From NCBI GenBank assembly GCA_026874595.1, contig CM049316.1, forward strand, positions 67,296,676-67,360,675: DNA of 64,000 nt, written 5' to 3'. Under the pieces are notes generated by a model. It was not told the DNA's origin. It worked only from the letters and a program-made list of their open reading frames with translations, and searched no databases. Numbering within the stretch: the first letter of the stretch is position 1; every line of letters begins with the position of its first letter. Made by a program: the position numbers and the translations under genes. Positions 1 through 12,599 of this stretch are shown here, in pieces. Source of the DNA: Sipunculus nudus. Taxonomy: Eukaryota > Annelida > Sipuncula > Golfingiida > Sipunculidae.

Positions 1-430
1 ATACGCATGCCGAATTTCAGGTGAATTAGTCAAACCACTGCAGAGATATGAGTGATTTTAACCCAAGGCAGATGAACAGATGGACACTGTGCAAACATGG
101 TTGCAGGTGGTGCTACCATTTTTTGTGTATGTTATAAAGCTATCCAAGGGCTACATTTGTACAAAATTTTTTTCCTGATCGGTCAAACAGTTCCCGAGAT
201 ATGTGGGTTTATGTGTGAAAACAGACGCACAAATGGATGCTGGGCAGAGAGGAAAGGTCAGAGGTCAATTCCAATTGGTTAGGCACCAGTTCACATGTGA
301 CCCAATAATTGATGTAAGTTTCAGAAAAATCTGTCCAGTAGTCTCAGAGGAGTTCTCCGGAAACGAATGCGGCGCCGGATTCCAGTCAAAAACATAGTAT
401 CCGCAAAACTTCGTTTTGGCGGATACAATA
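1..430 (+). repeat. 3' end of a pearl/HINE-like element with terminal hairpin
   Basis: The left edge of the window contains low-complexity-free sequence that ends in a hairpin: GTATCCGC AAAAC TTC GTTTT (one extra G) GCGGATAC at 397-426, then CAATAA. Other repeats here end the same way (hairpin, then A-rich bases). The element starts outside the window. Confidence 0.4.
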
Positions 431-1559
431 AATACATATCAATAAAAGTGGTCCTCAGCCACTTCAGTCGACATTTCATATTACAATAAACTATCTGATA
501 TAAAATTTATTACTTTACTTGAATTTTGGTAAGGTGCTTACTATTTTGATGATTAATAATTCCCTACCATATAATTATAATTCCCTTACCATAATATTGC
601 CTGAGTAATTTCCCATTATTCTTTACCTATTTTTTTAATTATGTTAAATTGTCTCAAATTGTAAATCAAATAGCTATGATCCACACTAAATTAGCTGTGT
701 CACTATGCAAACATACTTAATGAAAAAAATAAAACACTGATTATAGATATCAGTCTTAATTCTTCAGAACCAATTTAATTGGACAAAATCAATTGGAAAT
801 AATTTAAATAATTTAAACTTTCAATCAGTCTGTGTCACATATGTCCAAGTTACATTCTATTTAGTGTTCCTTCGATTTAAACTTTAAATTAAAGGGCTCA
901 GTTATAGGGTCATACAGGTGTTGAAATTTGGCTGAGCACTATTACCTATGGGCCACTTAGGAAATTTCTTAACTAAATTCACTATCCACAATCAAACATG
1001 CTGTGCAGATTTACCCACGCATAATTAGCCGTTTCAAACTTCTACCACTAGGCGGCGTGCATGTTGGCGAAGATCGCTTCAGTGTTAGAATGAGTATTTA
1101 TCTTAATTAATTAAAGTTTTTTTCATCAAACTGTTACATTTAATGATGTCCTGAGTGGTTATTTGCATGAAATGACCAGTAAGAGATCGTTACTAGCGAA
1201 AAAAGTGAAGAATTCAACCCTTGTTCATGACGCCGCTTCATGTCAGAGTTGGCATGTCAGCATCAACAAGCTTCATTTCACTGATTAAAAGCAGCCAATC
1301 CCGGTCACATCAGGAGAAAAAGTATAAATAATCGTATTCTACAAGTGTTGTCCTTCACACTAGTATATGTAAATAGGTTGCCCATTGTTATTTTTTAATT
1401 ATTTTTGTATGATTTATATAGCTTAACTAGGGTTTTGTAAATCATTAATTGTGCAGGGTACCAGTCTAGTCCTGCTATATCTACAGAGATTTAAGGGCTT
1501 TTAAGTTACATTTTCACATTTCATGTTCATTAAATTCAGGCTTTTCAATAACTATGCAT
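431..1559. other. AT-rich sequence, nothing recognised
   Basis: No open frame of note, no repeat family recognised and no splice-bounded coding segment seen. Confidence 0.6.
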
Positions 1560-1670
1560 ATAAACACATCAGAGTATATATGTAATGGTATATACAGTAT
1601 TTTAATTCTTATATTATACTATATTATATTATTTTTTTATTATATTGTTATTAAATATTAATGTATAATA

Positions 1671-1707
<37 letters not shown>

Positions 1708-1793
1708 TGTATATATATATATAATATGTAACGTTTATATGTCAAAAATAAAAAATAACATACAATTTATATGTAAACAATATATGTCTGTAT

Positions 1794-1855
<62 letters not shown>

Positions 1856-2161
1856 GCACACCCTTATGTACTTTCTCAAGTGTTACATAACAAACCAGTT
1901 TAATTTAAGAGGTGATTTATAAATATAAAAAAAGTAAATTATTAAAAATGCACAACATATTGGCACACACACACACATGATATATGAAATTTGTAAGATA
2001 ATATTAAATAATAACACACACAAAACATATGTACACTCATGTGTATTTGGAAAATAATATTGGTTTAGCTGTATGAACCAATAATCATTTTAAAATTATT
2101 TTACAATTTGCTTAAACCATTAGAAATGTCATTAAAATTATTCATATATATATATATATAT

Positions 2162-2208
<47 letters not shown>

Positions 2209-2603
2209 ACAAATGAGGTACAAAAGTATCTAGTATTATTATTCTAATACAAATACTTAATAGGCCTACATATCTGAAAGTTAGCTAAGATTATCACTGG
2301 TACATATGGCCATGCATAAAAATTGAAACAATGTATACTTAAATATTTTCTAAACAAATACGCACGTATAACTAAACATAATGGTGATTTCAGTCAAATA
2401 GCTGATATTTGAATAAAGAAAAAATAAAATATAATTATTATAAAGAATTATATCTCAAAATCACACACACACACACCAAACACATATATATATATATATA
2501 TACAAAATTAAAATATTTGTATATGTGCACTGGAAAACACTTTTAATATAGCAATACATATAAAATTTGAAAGCATGTTTAATTTTTCAAGTTATATATA
2601 TAT

Positions 2604-2653
<50 letters not shown>

Positions 2654-2880
2654 TATAATTAAAATATTGATACAGGTGTAAATAAACTATGACAATAGAT
2701 ATAGAATTTTCCATATGATACACACACAGATTATATACCTTAAACATTTTAAAAATATTTTCAAATTCAGTTGAAATTAGTTGTATTTTAAACATAATAA
2801 AATAATAAATAAACCCTAAAATAAAACTTATAATATAACTTCTTATTAAAATCATTTGAAAAAGTATTTGAAAATATATG
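1560..2880. repeat. Cluster of (TA)n microsatellites with short (CA)n
   Basis: Pure (AT) runs at about 1675-1703, 1797-1852, 2144-2162, 2165-2206, 2483-2502, 2594-2612 and 2616-2646. Short CA runs at 1966-1977 and 2462-2476. Any Tyr-Ile-rich open frames here are translations of the microsatellite and not genes. Confidence 0.95.
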
Positions 2881-3984
2881 TTGTTAGGGTTTGGTGAGGC
2901 AATAAGAAGTGTATGAGGGCTCTAGGCCCTTTAATTAATATGGGTTAACTTGATGTGTCATGACAACTAGTGATATGCTCATGAGCAGGTTACAAGTCTA
3001 TGAGTGATGTCATTTGTCCTTATCTCCTATTGGTTCTCTGCTGGGTCATGCCATATTCATGAGCTGATCATGTGATAGGCAAACAAATGCAGCCCCCATA
3101 GGAAAGTTTTGTATGTGCTATCCGTATTTACTTTCGGTTTAAATAAAAAGTTTCAGATTAAACTAAATGACGAATTGGCTAGAGTTAACCGCAGTTTACT
3201 GAAAAACACGTTTAAGCTGTTAGTATGGAAACAAAAGTACCAAATCAGTCAAAGGACACCCTTGGAATATTTAATTAAGGTGGACTTTAATATCTGTGAC
3301 ACCCATACCTTTTCGATCAAAAGCCACGACAAACGCACGTCAAATGCGTAATTTAAAAACATTTAATGCAATCTTTTAGCTTTGTAAATTAAAGTACACT
3401 CACCTGAAGTTGTCGTTTTGGTCCTGAACGTTAACATGTGTATGTGAAATATTTTCGTAGAAGACAAGCGGTCGCGTTCTCGTTTCACTCTCACCCTGAC
3501 CCCAAACTTACCTTTAGACTGGTTAGTATCATTTTTCAGCACAAGGTGGCGTACGTCATTCACTCTGCTTCCTGAAATCTCCACCAGACGTCTCTCCTGT
3601 GCCCATGTGCACCTTCGAATCCACCAGATGGGCACACGCTTGTAAGGTATTGAGGTATTTGATAGACTGATAGTACATGCACTCGCTGATACCTTGTCAT
3701 TGAAGCGTGTTCACTTTGGATATTTATTACCAGTGCATTCCGCTGAGTGTGAGCACACCAGAGAGAGACAATGTATTGAGTTTTATACTTTATCGCTCTC
3801 TTAACTCAGGACTCTTAACACAAAATACCTCCTTTGAATATGTACTCAAGGGTCTTTGACCGAGTCGCATCATAAAAAAAAAAAACAGAATTATTTCTAG
3901 GATATTGAATATTATAGTTTCTCTCGTTTATGTTACACGCCGTCAGCAGCGGTAACATACACCACGGGCACAGCCGTTTTATAT
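2881..3984. other. Unassigned sequence
   Basis: Two short open frames (3109-3351 plus, 3363-3635 minus) look no more than chance. No transposon end was recognised. Confidence 0.5.
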
Positions 3985-3992
3985 ACCAAGTT

Positions 3993-4126
3993 CAGTGGCG
4001 TCAATTTATCTTCAAGGGTGGGGGGATGACTCTCAGCATGGGTAGATGACTCGCAATTGTGGGGGGGGGGGGGGGGGGGGGGGGGAAATGGCAAGCGTGG
4101 AGGGTAGTCAAAATTGGGATAAAACA

Positions 4127-4171
<45 letters not shown>

Positions 4172-4460
4172 ATATATATATCTTTTATTGTCTGCGTGAC
4201 CCATATCAAATGTATATTAATTAAATATAAGGTTTTAAAAAGTAAGGACTATGTTAATTCCAAACCGTTTAGATATAAATATTTCATAGTAAACTCATTA
4301 ATGGAACAAAAATCTATTTATTAATATATTTTATTTGAAATATATAAATATTATTTTCTGAATGATGGGGGAGGGGATGATTACCATGACCATCCTCCCC
4401 CCCCCCTTGCCAAAAAGTAGGGGGATATATACCCCCATCCCCCCTATATAGACGCCCCTC
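3993..4460 (+). mobile_element. hAT-type MITE, copy 1
   Basis: The left end is CAGTGGCGTCAATTTA. The right end is the inverted form, GACGCCCCTC, with a changed last base. A perfect 8-bp direct repeat ACCAAGTT flanks it (3985-3992 and 4461-4468). TIRs starting CAG plus an 8-bp target duplication are the hallmark of hAT transposons. The inside is non-coding: poly-G at about 4061-4085, (TA)n, and a subterminal GGGGGATATATACCCCC palindrome. Confidence 0.85.
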
Positions 4461-4744
4461 ACCAAGTTCATTTAACCACTGCTTGCCTTTACAGGTTTTG
4501 CCGAATATCTCCACCAGGCATTGGCCCAAGAATTGTAACTAGACCAATGCGAGCAGGGTATTTTAGGTTTAAAAAACTTGAAGTTGGATGAGGTTAGATC
4601 GAGGAACTGAAGCCACGGTACAATTAAGTTTATTTCCATGCTGGGATAAGCCAGCGGTTTCGGTACGAAATATTGTCAAATACCTCAATATTTCAAGGAA
4701 AAGGCACTATATTCCATGTTTGCTTAATAAATGAATGGGTAACT

Positions 4745-4830
4745 TTGAGGCGCCGGACTACGAAGCTGAAGGTGATCTTTTCGAACCCTACCGGTGAGTA
4801 ATGGTGTCTTTACCGCCGCATAAAAAGCTT
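4745..4830 (+). repeat. tRNA-like SINE remnant
   Basis: The sequence around 4750-4793 resembles a tRNA half ending in a B-box-like TTTTCGAACCC (4778-4788). The anticodon arm does not fold clearly. Probably a decayed SINE head. 4831-5398 holds nothing else recognisable except a GC-rich stretch near 5230-5300 repeating GCGGT. Confidence 0.3.
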
Positions 4831-5879
4831 CAGAGGAAACTGGAGAACTTAAAACCCGTGTGGGGAAAAAATCGTGTAAAATCAAATATAGCATTTATGA
4901 CAAGAAAACTTAAGTAATCTACAGAAGATATTGTAATTATTCGAATGATCAAGACATTCAGTTAGATATTTTTTGTATGTGTTAACAAGAATCGCTTTTA
5001 AAACTTTAATTGCAAACCTGGCGCTTGAAACTGTCTCAGAATCTGAAACAGTGAACTGCGTGACCTTTGCACGCTGAGCCAACACGGCCCATTACCACTA
5101 GTTACACAGGCGGCTGCCGGCCAGCCGTGGCGGGGGAAACCCCAGAGCATACATCGTTCCCCGCGTATCACCGTTTATAAGGACAATATATTCTTCTGAT
5201 CAACATTTAAGCTGGACAAACACTGTCTAAGTATCCTGCGGTCCCAAAAACCGTGCGGTACTCTGCGGTGTGCGGTGACCGCAGCGGGTTGTGACCGAGG
5301 CTTAAGTGATATGTTATATGCGCATTTGATAAGAATATCTTTATTTCATAACAAATACGACATCTTCAGACGAAATATAAGAATTAAATTGTCATATGCA
5401 CTGTGAAAAATTGTGCGTTTTTTTACGCGACAATGTCGTGGCAGCAAAGTTGACGCTGCATAGTCGCGTGATTTTACGCACATTTGATCATATTATTCGC
5501 GTAATTTTAAGCGACCTAGTGCGTTATTTTACGCTTATTTGGCATTTAAATATAGCGTAATTTTACGTGATTAAGATCGTAATTTTACATTTAATGTTAC
5601 GTTTTTTGCGTCATTTGACATAATCATGACCTTACTGATGGAAAAGAAGACACTTAATCTAGTTCATGTATGCAGACATTTTATTACACCAAGCAGGGAG
5701 CCACGATATATCGATAGATGCAAAAAGATCGATACAAACATTAATTGATGGATCAGAAAAGAATATATAGAATTAAAATGGCAATCAATAGCTCTGAAAA
5801 GAATCTATATTATACATATATGCAGTATTCATAAACCTCTACAGCAAACAAAATATGGTTTTTATAACATTCCTATCCT

Positions 5880-6140
5880 CTATAACACTGTAAACATTAC
5901 AGCAAGATTTTGCAATAAATAGAATATGATAGTGTCTAATACATTTGTGTACATGGATATATGCAACAAGTTGAAGCCCCTGTCAGCTTCACCGACACGC
6001 AGTCTATTGTTTTTTTCCTCAATTTGTCCATTTATTATCGAAGTCACACACGCAGTAACACAACTTCCAGACCTTGGTCTGTTTTGTTTCTTCTCTGTTT
6101 GACCCTCGATCCCCTGATCGGGTTGAGGCATGCCAAGACT
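5880..6140 (-). other. Exon-like island c inside the TIR segment
   Basis: An acceptor TATTTTACAG ends at 6141. From 6140 a phase-0 frame SLGMPQPDQGIEGQTEKKQN runs to TAG at 5880. If island b is skipped, islands a and c join in frame. No recognised domain. Confidence 0.25.
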
Positions 6141-6660
6141 CTGTAAAATATCAAAATATTTTTAATTAATATAAAATTATCTCTACAACTTTTATTAGCT
6201 TATATATCTTTTATTTCCTGTAACATAGAAAATCACTTTATCTAGTGTAATTGTAAGGCTATAATGGCATTTGTAAGGTCATTATACCAAATTTTGAAAT
6301 ATACCAAGATGAAGCTGGCCTTAATGCTTGACTGATTTGAAATATATTATCAAAGTGTATAAAATATATTTTTATACGGAAATGATAATCTAGTATTTAG
6401 CTTGAAATAAATTCTAACCAAGGATGAAGGACCAGTAATATGTAAGGTCACAGTTATAGAACATTACAGCTTTTCAAAGTAATGGTTACAGTATGTTTAC
6501 AGTATTAATAATTGCTGCAATAATAATAATAACAATAATAAAATCCAAAGTAATAGATTAATTAATATTACTTTACCCCATCACTTGTTTAACAACCACT
6601 GAAATCTCTGGCGTAAATTCCCACATACACACATACCAGCATATATTCAGTGATACATAC

Positions 6661-6807
6661 CTTTTGATGAATTTAAACGTCTGACCCACTGAACTTGGAG
6701 AGTGAATGTTGAAGGTGTTATAGGCTTCAAAGACCAGGCGAAGAAAGCTCCGTATAGGCCCAAAGGCTGTCATTCTGGTCTAAGATGTATCCTTCCACAA
6801 CTGCATC
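6661..6807 (-). other. Exon-like island b inside the TIR segment
   Basis: A 147-nt stretch lies between GCTTCTAG and AAAAG|GTATGT. Read in phase 0 from island a it gives DAVVEGYILDQNDSLWAY and then meets TGA. A second frame is open from an ATG (MTAFGPIRSFLRLVFEAY...) to the donor. The two half-open frames suggest a coding exon with an old frameshift, or a non-coding transcript. Confidence 0.3.
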
Positions 6808-6987
6808 CTAGAAGCAATGAAAGAGCAAAACATGATTATTTATGTATAAAACATGACCTTTGGTCCGTATTATAATTGTCAAACTTTGATGTAATTTAGT
6901 TATGCCTAGATGTATTTTAGTGAGTCATGAAATTCAACATCATATATTCTTAGGAGTCGCTTAAGAAATAAACCTGATTTTTTTTAC

Positions 6988-7065
6988 CTGCCGGCGAATA
7001 TAACATGTGGATGGTGCATGGGATATGTGCTCTTCATCTTCAATTTCATATGCTGTAGTGGCTTC
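6988..7065 (-). other. Exon-like island a inside the TIR segment
   Basis: CTCTCAACAG precedes and GGCAG|GTAAAA follows a 78-nt stretch, open in phase 0 for 26 residues (EATTAYEIEDEEHISHAP and on). It is followed by two more splice-bounded islands on the same strand. No family recognised. Confidence 0.3.
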
Positions 7066-7314
7066 CTGTTGAGAGGAAAACATAGAATGTTCTGTATAAC
7101 ATTTCATTGTACATAAAAATTGAAGAACAGAATATGATAATTTGAGATAATATACTATAAGTGATACGGTTTGGGCTAACCATGATAACTCGACCACATA
7201 CGCGTGATGTCACGCCTCTAAGTCGCGTATTCCTATATAATAGTGAATACGGGAAAAGTGCACGTTAAATTTACGCGACGTTGTCTCGTATTTTAACGCA
7301 TATTTTTCACAGTG

Positions 7315-8203
7315 TGGAATGTCTCCAGTTTTCTCAAATAATCTTCTAACGCTCTCACACAGTGTAGCGTAGTAAGAGAGCACGGGAGCTAGGCCTAGTA
7401 CAATATATAAAATCTTCATATAAAGGTATGTAAACTGTATTTATTTGAAAGATGAAAAAAATAATACCATTTATCCAGGGCTCTGATCTTTGCTTGAGCC
7501 TTACATCTTTTAGTGGAGCTACATTGTCTAGAACAGATCAGATTTTTTTAAATTCCGTCCATGCTTCTTTAATACCAATTTCAATTAGTTACAACAGACC
7601 AATTCACATTACAGAGCTCTTGAACAAAACGGTCCTTACAAAAATTTTCATCGTGTTCATTGTTATGTTTGTTCATTTATTGTTTATTGACTTCACGTGT
7701 ACAAAAATTAATATATGGACACTCAAGCCAAAATTGATAACACCTGACTGACAAACCTTTTCATGATCAGAAACCAAAATTAGATCCAGCATTTTAATTG
7801 TTTCTTTACTGGTATTATTGCAGTACTCGTTGAACAGTTGCCATCATGTACTGGTCGGTTTGGAGAGTTGTTTGTCAAACAGTTTTATTGTAACAAACAC
7901 GTAACAGATAATGTTTGATTTATAACAGTTAACGGAGGAGCAGGTTAAAAATTCACGGAGGCTCGGGCATCTACGTTGTACCTGTGGGTGCTGCTGCCCT
8001 CCGGTCTCCTCACACTCTTCTCTTGCTTGCCCCCCCCCCCCCCCGGGCACGTTGGTGGCTGAAACCGATCTCTGCATGGCTTGGTGGCAACTGCATCCTC
8101 GACTACAATCAAAATTCTATGTGTGGGAGTGCTCAGGGAACGAGTCTAATACCCTTCTAACTGGAGAGCTCGGAGAGCTTAATAGTCATTCAGTCAGTGT
8201 ACA
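7315..8203. other. Unassigned sequence with a poly-C run
   Basis: A poly-C run at about 8031-8044 and no recognised element. The short frames present look random. Confidence 0.5.
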
Positions 8204-8350
8204 ATGAGTGTCAATAAAGCAACAGTTCCAGACAATCTTCCAGCTAGAGATGTAAAGGACAGTTCTTTCTGTATTGCTAAATATTTTAGTCGCATTGTAA
8301 ACCTTTCATTGCTTACTGATAATATACCTGATGATTAGAAGATGGCCAGG
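8204..8350 (+). pseudogene. LINE reverse-transcriptase fragment
   Basis: Plus-strand translation reads NKATVPDNLPARDVKDSS, then IVNLSLLTDNIPDD, a stop (TAG), and KMARV. This is the N-terminal part of a non-LTR reverse transcriptase of the Jockey/CR1/RTE kind (pattern NKA-GPD-IPA-LLKD ... W-ARVTPI). The conserved Trp before KMARV is the stop codon, a single-base change from TGG. The homology stops exactly where the LTR begins, so an LTR element appears to have inserted into this LINE copy. Confidence 0.7.
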
Positions 8351-8351
8351 G

Positions 8352-9046
8352 TGTTACAGGTGTTCTTTTTATTATGTGACACGAGCGTAACTCCTGTTGT
8401 GGCGCTCGTGTCTGGCCGCGTATTACATTCTATGTTTAAGCCTTGAGCTTTCACGCCTGGTCGTGGGTCACGTGATGAGCCTGGTATGTACAGATACACA
8501 GCGCTTTTTTTTCTAGAGAATTCCTGAAACGCGTGCTTACTGTAGGATCCGTAAGACTGTTCGAGAAGTGGAAAATTCTCGAACAGAGGTGTGAAGGTAT
8601 ATAAAGGGGCTGTGTTTTAGAACGGGCAGGGCAGAGAGCAGAGAAAATTCCAGCGGACGCAGAAGCGTGTGTCAGATTCTAGGACCTTATCCGACGAATG
8701 CGGCAATTATACATTTTCAAAGACTTTCTCCTGGATTTTATGCATTTAGACTTCAGTTTACTTTCTGGATTGTTGCAAGAGCTTTACACTGGACTGTCAT
8801 TCTCCGAGAGTTTACATTTAAAGGACTTATCGTTGTGATGGTGTTGGTATCCAGGTACTGTGCACATTATTTTTCTATGTGATTGTATTGAGTTGTTGCT
8901 ATACCGCTGTTTACTGTATAATTGAATTGATTTAGTGTATTGTATTGTTAGGGTTGTTTTAAGAATAAATTATAGTTATTTGTTAACAAAAAACCACTGA
9001 CTTCTTTATTCATTCCCCTACACATTTCACGCTGCCTCGTGTTACA
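8352..9046 (+). mobile_element. LTR of a retrotransposon, copy 1
   Basis: A 695-bp unit starts TGTTACAGG and ends CTCGTGTTACA (TG...CA). It is clearly related to 63220-63962. It has a TATA box TATATAAA (8598-8605) and a polyadenylation signal AATAAA (8964-8969), in the order expected of U3-R-U5. The bases after the end (GAATCTGATTTTTTTATCTC) are shared with the second copy, so internal sequence follows rather than a target duplication. No gag or pol frame follows, so the element is truncated. Confidence 0.65.
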
Positions 9047-10085
9047 GAATCTGATTTTTTTATCTCGATTACAAAATTTGTGTTCATCACGCATACGTGA
9101 TCTGTTTATATTAGGTTCCGTAACAAGGGTAGTTCCAGTTAATTAATTGGAGCTGTAAAAGCGAAAAAAGGAAAGATAACCGTAAATGGAAAGGAATTAA
9201 TGGGCTGATTTAGTATACTAGTGTGTGATCTCCCTCCATCATATATTTTCATATTATATGTGTTTGCAATGATGTCATGTGCCACCCTTCCGTCAGAGGT
9301 CGTCTCTGCTTGTAACGAACCTCTTCCTGGTAGAAACTGTAAGACGGCCGGGACTCAGTCTTTATATCTCAGCTGTCAAATTTTAAAATGAAAATTTGTT
9401 ACATTTCAAGGAAACATCTTCTGATTATATTTCACGTGCGTAAGCTTACAAAATATTACTTATTCCGTGAAGTGCTTGCCACATATGCACCCACGTTTAT
9501 GTTATTTGCATTTGTAATTTGCATTGACACAATTCTATAGAATCAAATATATTTGAACGGACCATATGACCTCCTTCACAACATTTTTACCTACGCCTGT
9601 GGTGTATCATTCGAAACTTCTTGGCCGATCGTTGCCAATGTTAGAAGCCAACGGATTCAGCCGAGGAGTTCTGAATGGTGGTGCATGTGAGAGCCAAGGT
9701 GCATTGTGGGTGTCAGGACGTGACGCCCATAAACCCAAGACAGCAGAGCGAGTCAGAGTCTGCGCAGTGTGTTCATGAGCTTGTATTTGATGCTGGTGTC
9801 GTGAAAGCTGTTGTTGTATATTTTCGTTGAATAATGTTCATGAAAATGTCGTTAATCTGGTCAAGCCGTCAGGGACCTTTATTGGTACGGAAACAAGAAC
9901 ACGATCTGGCAATTCTAGCTATACAACCATTACACTACTACGCGTGCAGAATATAATATTGGGATACTAGATTTAATTTAAAGCCAATGTATATTTTACC
10001 ATGAGCATACGTACTAGGCGTAACAGTCATCTGCCAGTTGTGTGCGCCAGCATTACAATTTTTTTTTCGAATGATACACATTATA
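9047..10085. other. Unassigned sequence
   Basis: The first ~40 bases belong to the truncated LTR element. An open frame at 9566-9778 (plus) lies in a less AT-rich patch, with no recognised homology and no convincing splice sites. Confidence 0.5.
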
Positions 10086-10093
10086 CAGAGGCG

Positions 10094-10206
10094 CAGTGGC
10101 GTCAATTTATCTTCCAGGGTGGGGGGGGGGATGACATTGTATCTATATATACACAAACACACATATATATATATATACATTTTCCAGCGTCTCTGAGTGA
10201 CATATT

Positions 10207-10272
<66 letters not shown>

Positions 10273-10537
10273 TATACTTAATCATATTTCAAATAATTAT
10301 AATGTTTTAGAAAATAAGTTATTTTGTGAATTCTAAGCAAGGTTTAGATATAACATTTTTTAAATGGATCCAAAGTCTTTAATTCTATTTATTAATATAT
10401 TTCATTTGCAATATTTTAACATTTTTTTCTCTGAAAAGTGGGGAGGGGGGAGGGGATGATTACATTGACCATCTCCCCTTGCCAAAAAGTGGGGGGTATA
10501 TATACCCCCATCCCCCCCCCCTAAATTGACGCCCCTG
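10094..10537 (+). mobile_element. hAT-type MITE, copy 2
   Basis: CAGTGGCGTCAATTTA at the left and TAAATTGACGCCCCTG at the right form a 16-bp TIR with one mismatch. Perfect 8-bp target duplication CAGAGGCG at 10086-10093 and 10538-10545. The inside matches copy 1: poly-G, (TA)n at about 10209-10268, and the GTATATATACCCCCA palindrome near the right end. Confidence 0.9.
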
Positions 10538-11084
10538 CAGAGGCGGATAATTTATTTTAGAATAGTGGGGTCTCAGGCTCGAAGCATCCAGTGGGAGCTA
10601 ATAGCGTAGAATAATTCTGATATTTTAGGGTGTAATGGTGGAATCTGGTGTAAAAAAATTGTACAATTCGGCGTTGCTTTTTATCAAGCATATGTATAGC
10701 TATATTTCCCAAACTATTTTAGGTCGAGAAAGGGGGTGTGGGTGGCGTCCCTCTCCAGATTCACCCCAGATAATGCTACACACTCAGAGCGTAACCTCGT
10801 CTATCAGGACTTTTTTTTTTATTTACTCAGTGAAGATAAAACAAATATGATATTTCTTTTAGTGTGAGTCTTTGCCTGAAGATGTCGCTAGTTTGGCGGT
10901 CTTTTGTTTGTCCTTACAACGTACCAGCATATATTGCCCTATCTAACTGCTGGGACTTTTACGCGAGACTTGTGGCAGGTAAGCTTGCGAAGGGGGTTTC
11001 CCAGGTTGACAGGGTGGGAAGACGTACGAATTATCTGATAAATGCGATATTTTCGTCATATTCCGGTGATGTAGTCAAGTCCAT

Positions 11085-11462
11085 ACCATCCAAGTCCGAG
11101 TGCAAGTCCGAGTCCAGGCCACTTGAGTCCGAGTCCAAGTCCGAGTCCTTGAAGTTCGAGTCTAAGTCCACTTTCTCCCAGCCCGAGTCACTTGGAATTC
11201 TAGTCCAAGCCTGAGTCCAATACGAATCTTCTTAAAAGAAATTGCATGTACCGTCTTATTGTTTGTAATTTTATGTCGAAACCCTTTATCTGAATATGAT
11301 ATAATGACATGAGTTTTCTTTTCTCCTGGACTCGAGATAGACTTGGCCTGATTTCTCGAGTCCTTACCTCCGAGTCCGAATACAAGTCCGAGTCCAGGAC
11401 CCTCGAGTCCAAGTCCGAATCCTCTAAAATGTGGACTCGAGTCAAAGTCCGGACTCGAATTC
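11085..11462. repeat. Degenerate (AAGTCC/GAGTCC)n minisatellite, two blocks
   Basis: Blocks at about 11085-11215 and 11319-11462 are built from 6-bp units CCAAGT, CCGAGT and variants. The plus-strand frame becomes a Ser-Glu/Lys-rich pseudo-peptide. A related block lies at 53235-53330. Confidence 0.7.
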
Positions 11463-11888
11463 TACATCACTGTCATATTCCTGATAGGATGTAATTGAAA
11501 AGATAGAACTTGACCTCCCCTAGGATAACTTGGCATTGCTTCCGATTAATCGAGGGCAAAACTGAGGCGCGCGTGTCCACAACGATGTTGCTTGACAACG
11601 ATTCAGTGCCACCGTCATTTATAGATTCCGTGCGTCTTCCCTAGTCCTTGTGCTGAAATGAATAAATTAAAAAAAAAAACCGTTTCATTATTATGTGATT
11701 TATTGCTCACATTTTATTATAACACAAGCATAATTTCATAAAAATCGACAGGCTTTGCCTTTTACATCATAACAAGATTATTTACATTGAACAGTAAGTA
11801 TCATGTGCGTTACATTCATATGAAAGGCAAAATATTAATATGCAAATTAAGAATAAAAAGATACCAATCCCAATGTCAGGTTACAAAC

Positions 11889-11955
11889 CACGTGACGTCC
11901 TGATTAAAATATTTCAGTCACGTGAGCACCTGATTTAAAATATTCTGATCACCTG
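11889..11955 (+). repeat. 30-bp tandem repeat with CACGTG E-boxes
   Basis: Two full units of 30 bp start CACGTGACGTCCTGATTA and CACGTGAGCACCTGATTT, followed by a partial third (CACCTGAA). Each full unit carries the E-box CACGTG. Confidence 0.6.
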
Positions 11956-12599
11956 AAAAATAAATGATATACAAATAAAACCACATCTAACCAAACGTAT
12001 TCTGCACGGTCGTTACATAATTTGTCGTTTCAAAATCAGTCTATAATACATACTATATACATTTTATTTTTTCTTCTAAATAATATTCTACCAAGAACGG
12101 TATAAATACACGTAACAATGTAAACATATTTTTTTTCTGTGCAGTATTCAATGTTTTGATATTTGTTTGAACGAAAAATAATTTTCGCTTTATGTGTTTC
12201 TATATATTGTCCATGAGAACAAAACACTGAATTAAACTGCAAGGAACAATGTTTGTGCGATTTTGTAACCTTTACCCAGTTAGATACATATAAAACGTAT
12301 TTATTCTTAAAATGAGGACTATATGGTTTTAAGTAAAGTTTAATGGACGTACATAAGTAATTCCGAATACATACCAGATACAGACATAATAATGGCAAGA
12401 AATGCTTGTAAGTATGTATGGAGTGACATCTACCGGAGATTATATTTAAATGTACACCCGCACATTTTTGTATGGCAAGACAGGGCATGGTAAGAACTGT
12501 GTGTAAATATTTCTTGTAGCACAATGTCTGGGTAATCATTTACAGTGATACGATATCTCCTTCTCAGCGACATCTGTTGTTTACATAGCGAATCAAACA

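Larger units (their letters stand above)
5399..7314. mobile_element. Segment bounded by inverted repeats CACTGTGAAAAA...
   Basis: CACTGTGAAAAATTGTGCGT at 5399-5418 faces its inverted counterpart ending TTTTTCACAGTG at 7303-7314. A subterminal TACGCGACAATGTCG (5424-) is matched by CGACGTTGTCTCGTA at the other side. The first 200 bases repeat degenerate ATTTTACGC motifs. No clear target duplication was found. It could be one non-autonomous DNA transposon or two inverted insertions of one repeat. Confidence 0.45.

Noticed and set aside
10001-10336. Tyr-Ile-rich frames here and at many other (TA)n sites
   Set aside because: By-products of dinucleotide repeats.
12036-12539. A 167-codon open frame on the minus strand
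   Set aside because: Composition is that of random AT-rich sequence (Tyr, Ile, Lys, Cys). No known motif and no splice-bounded core.
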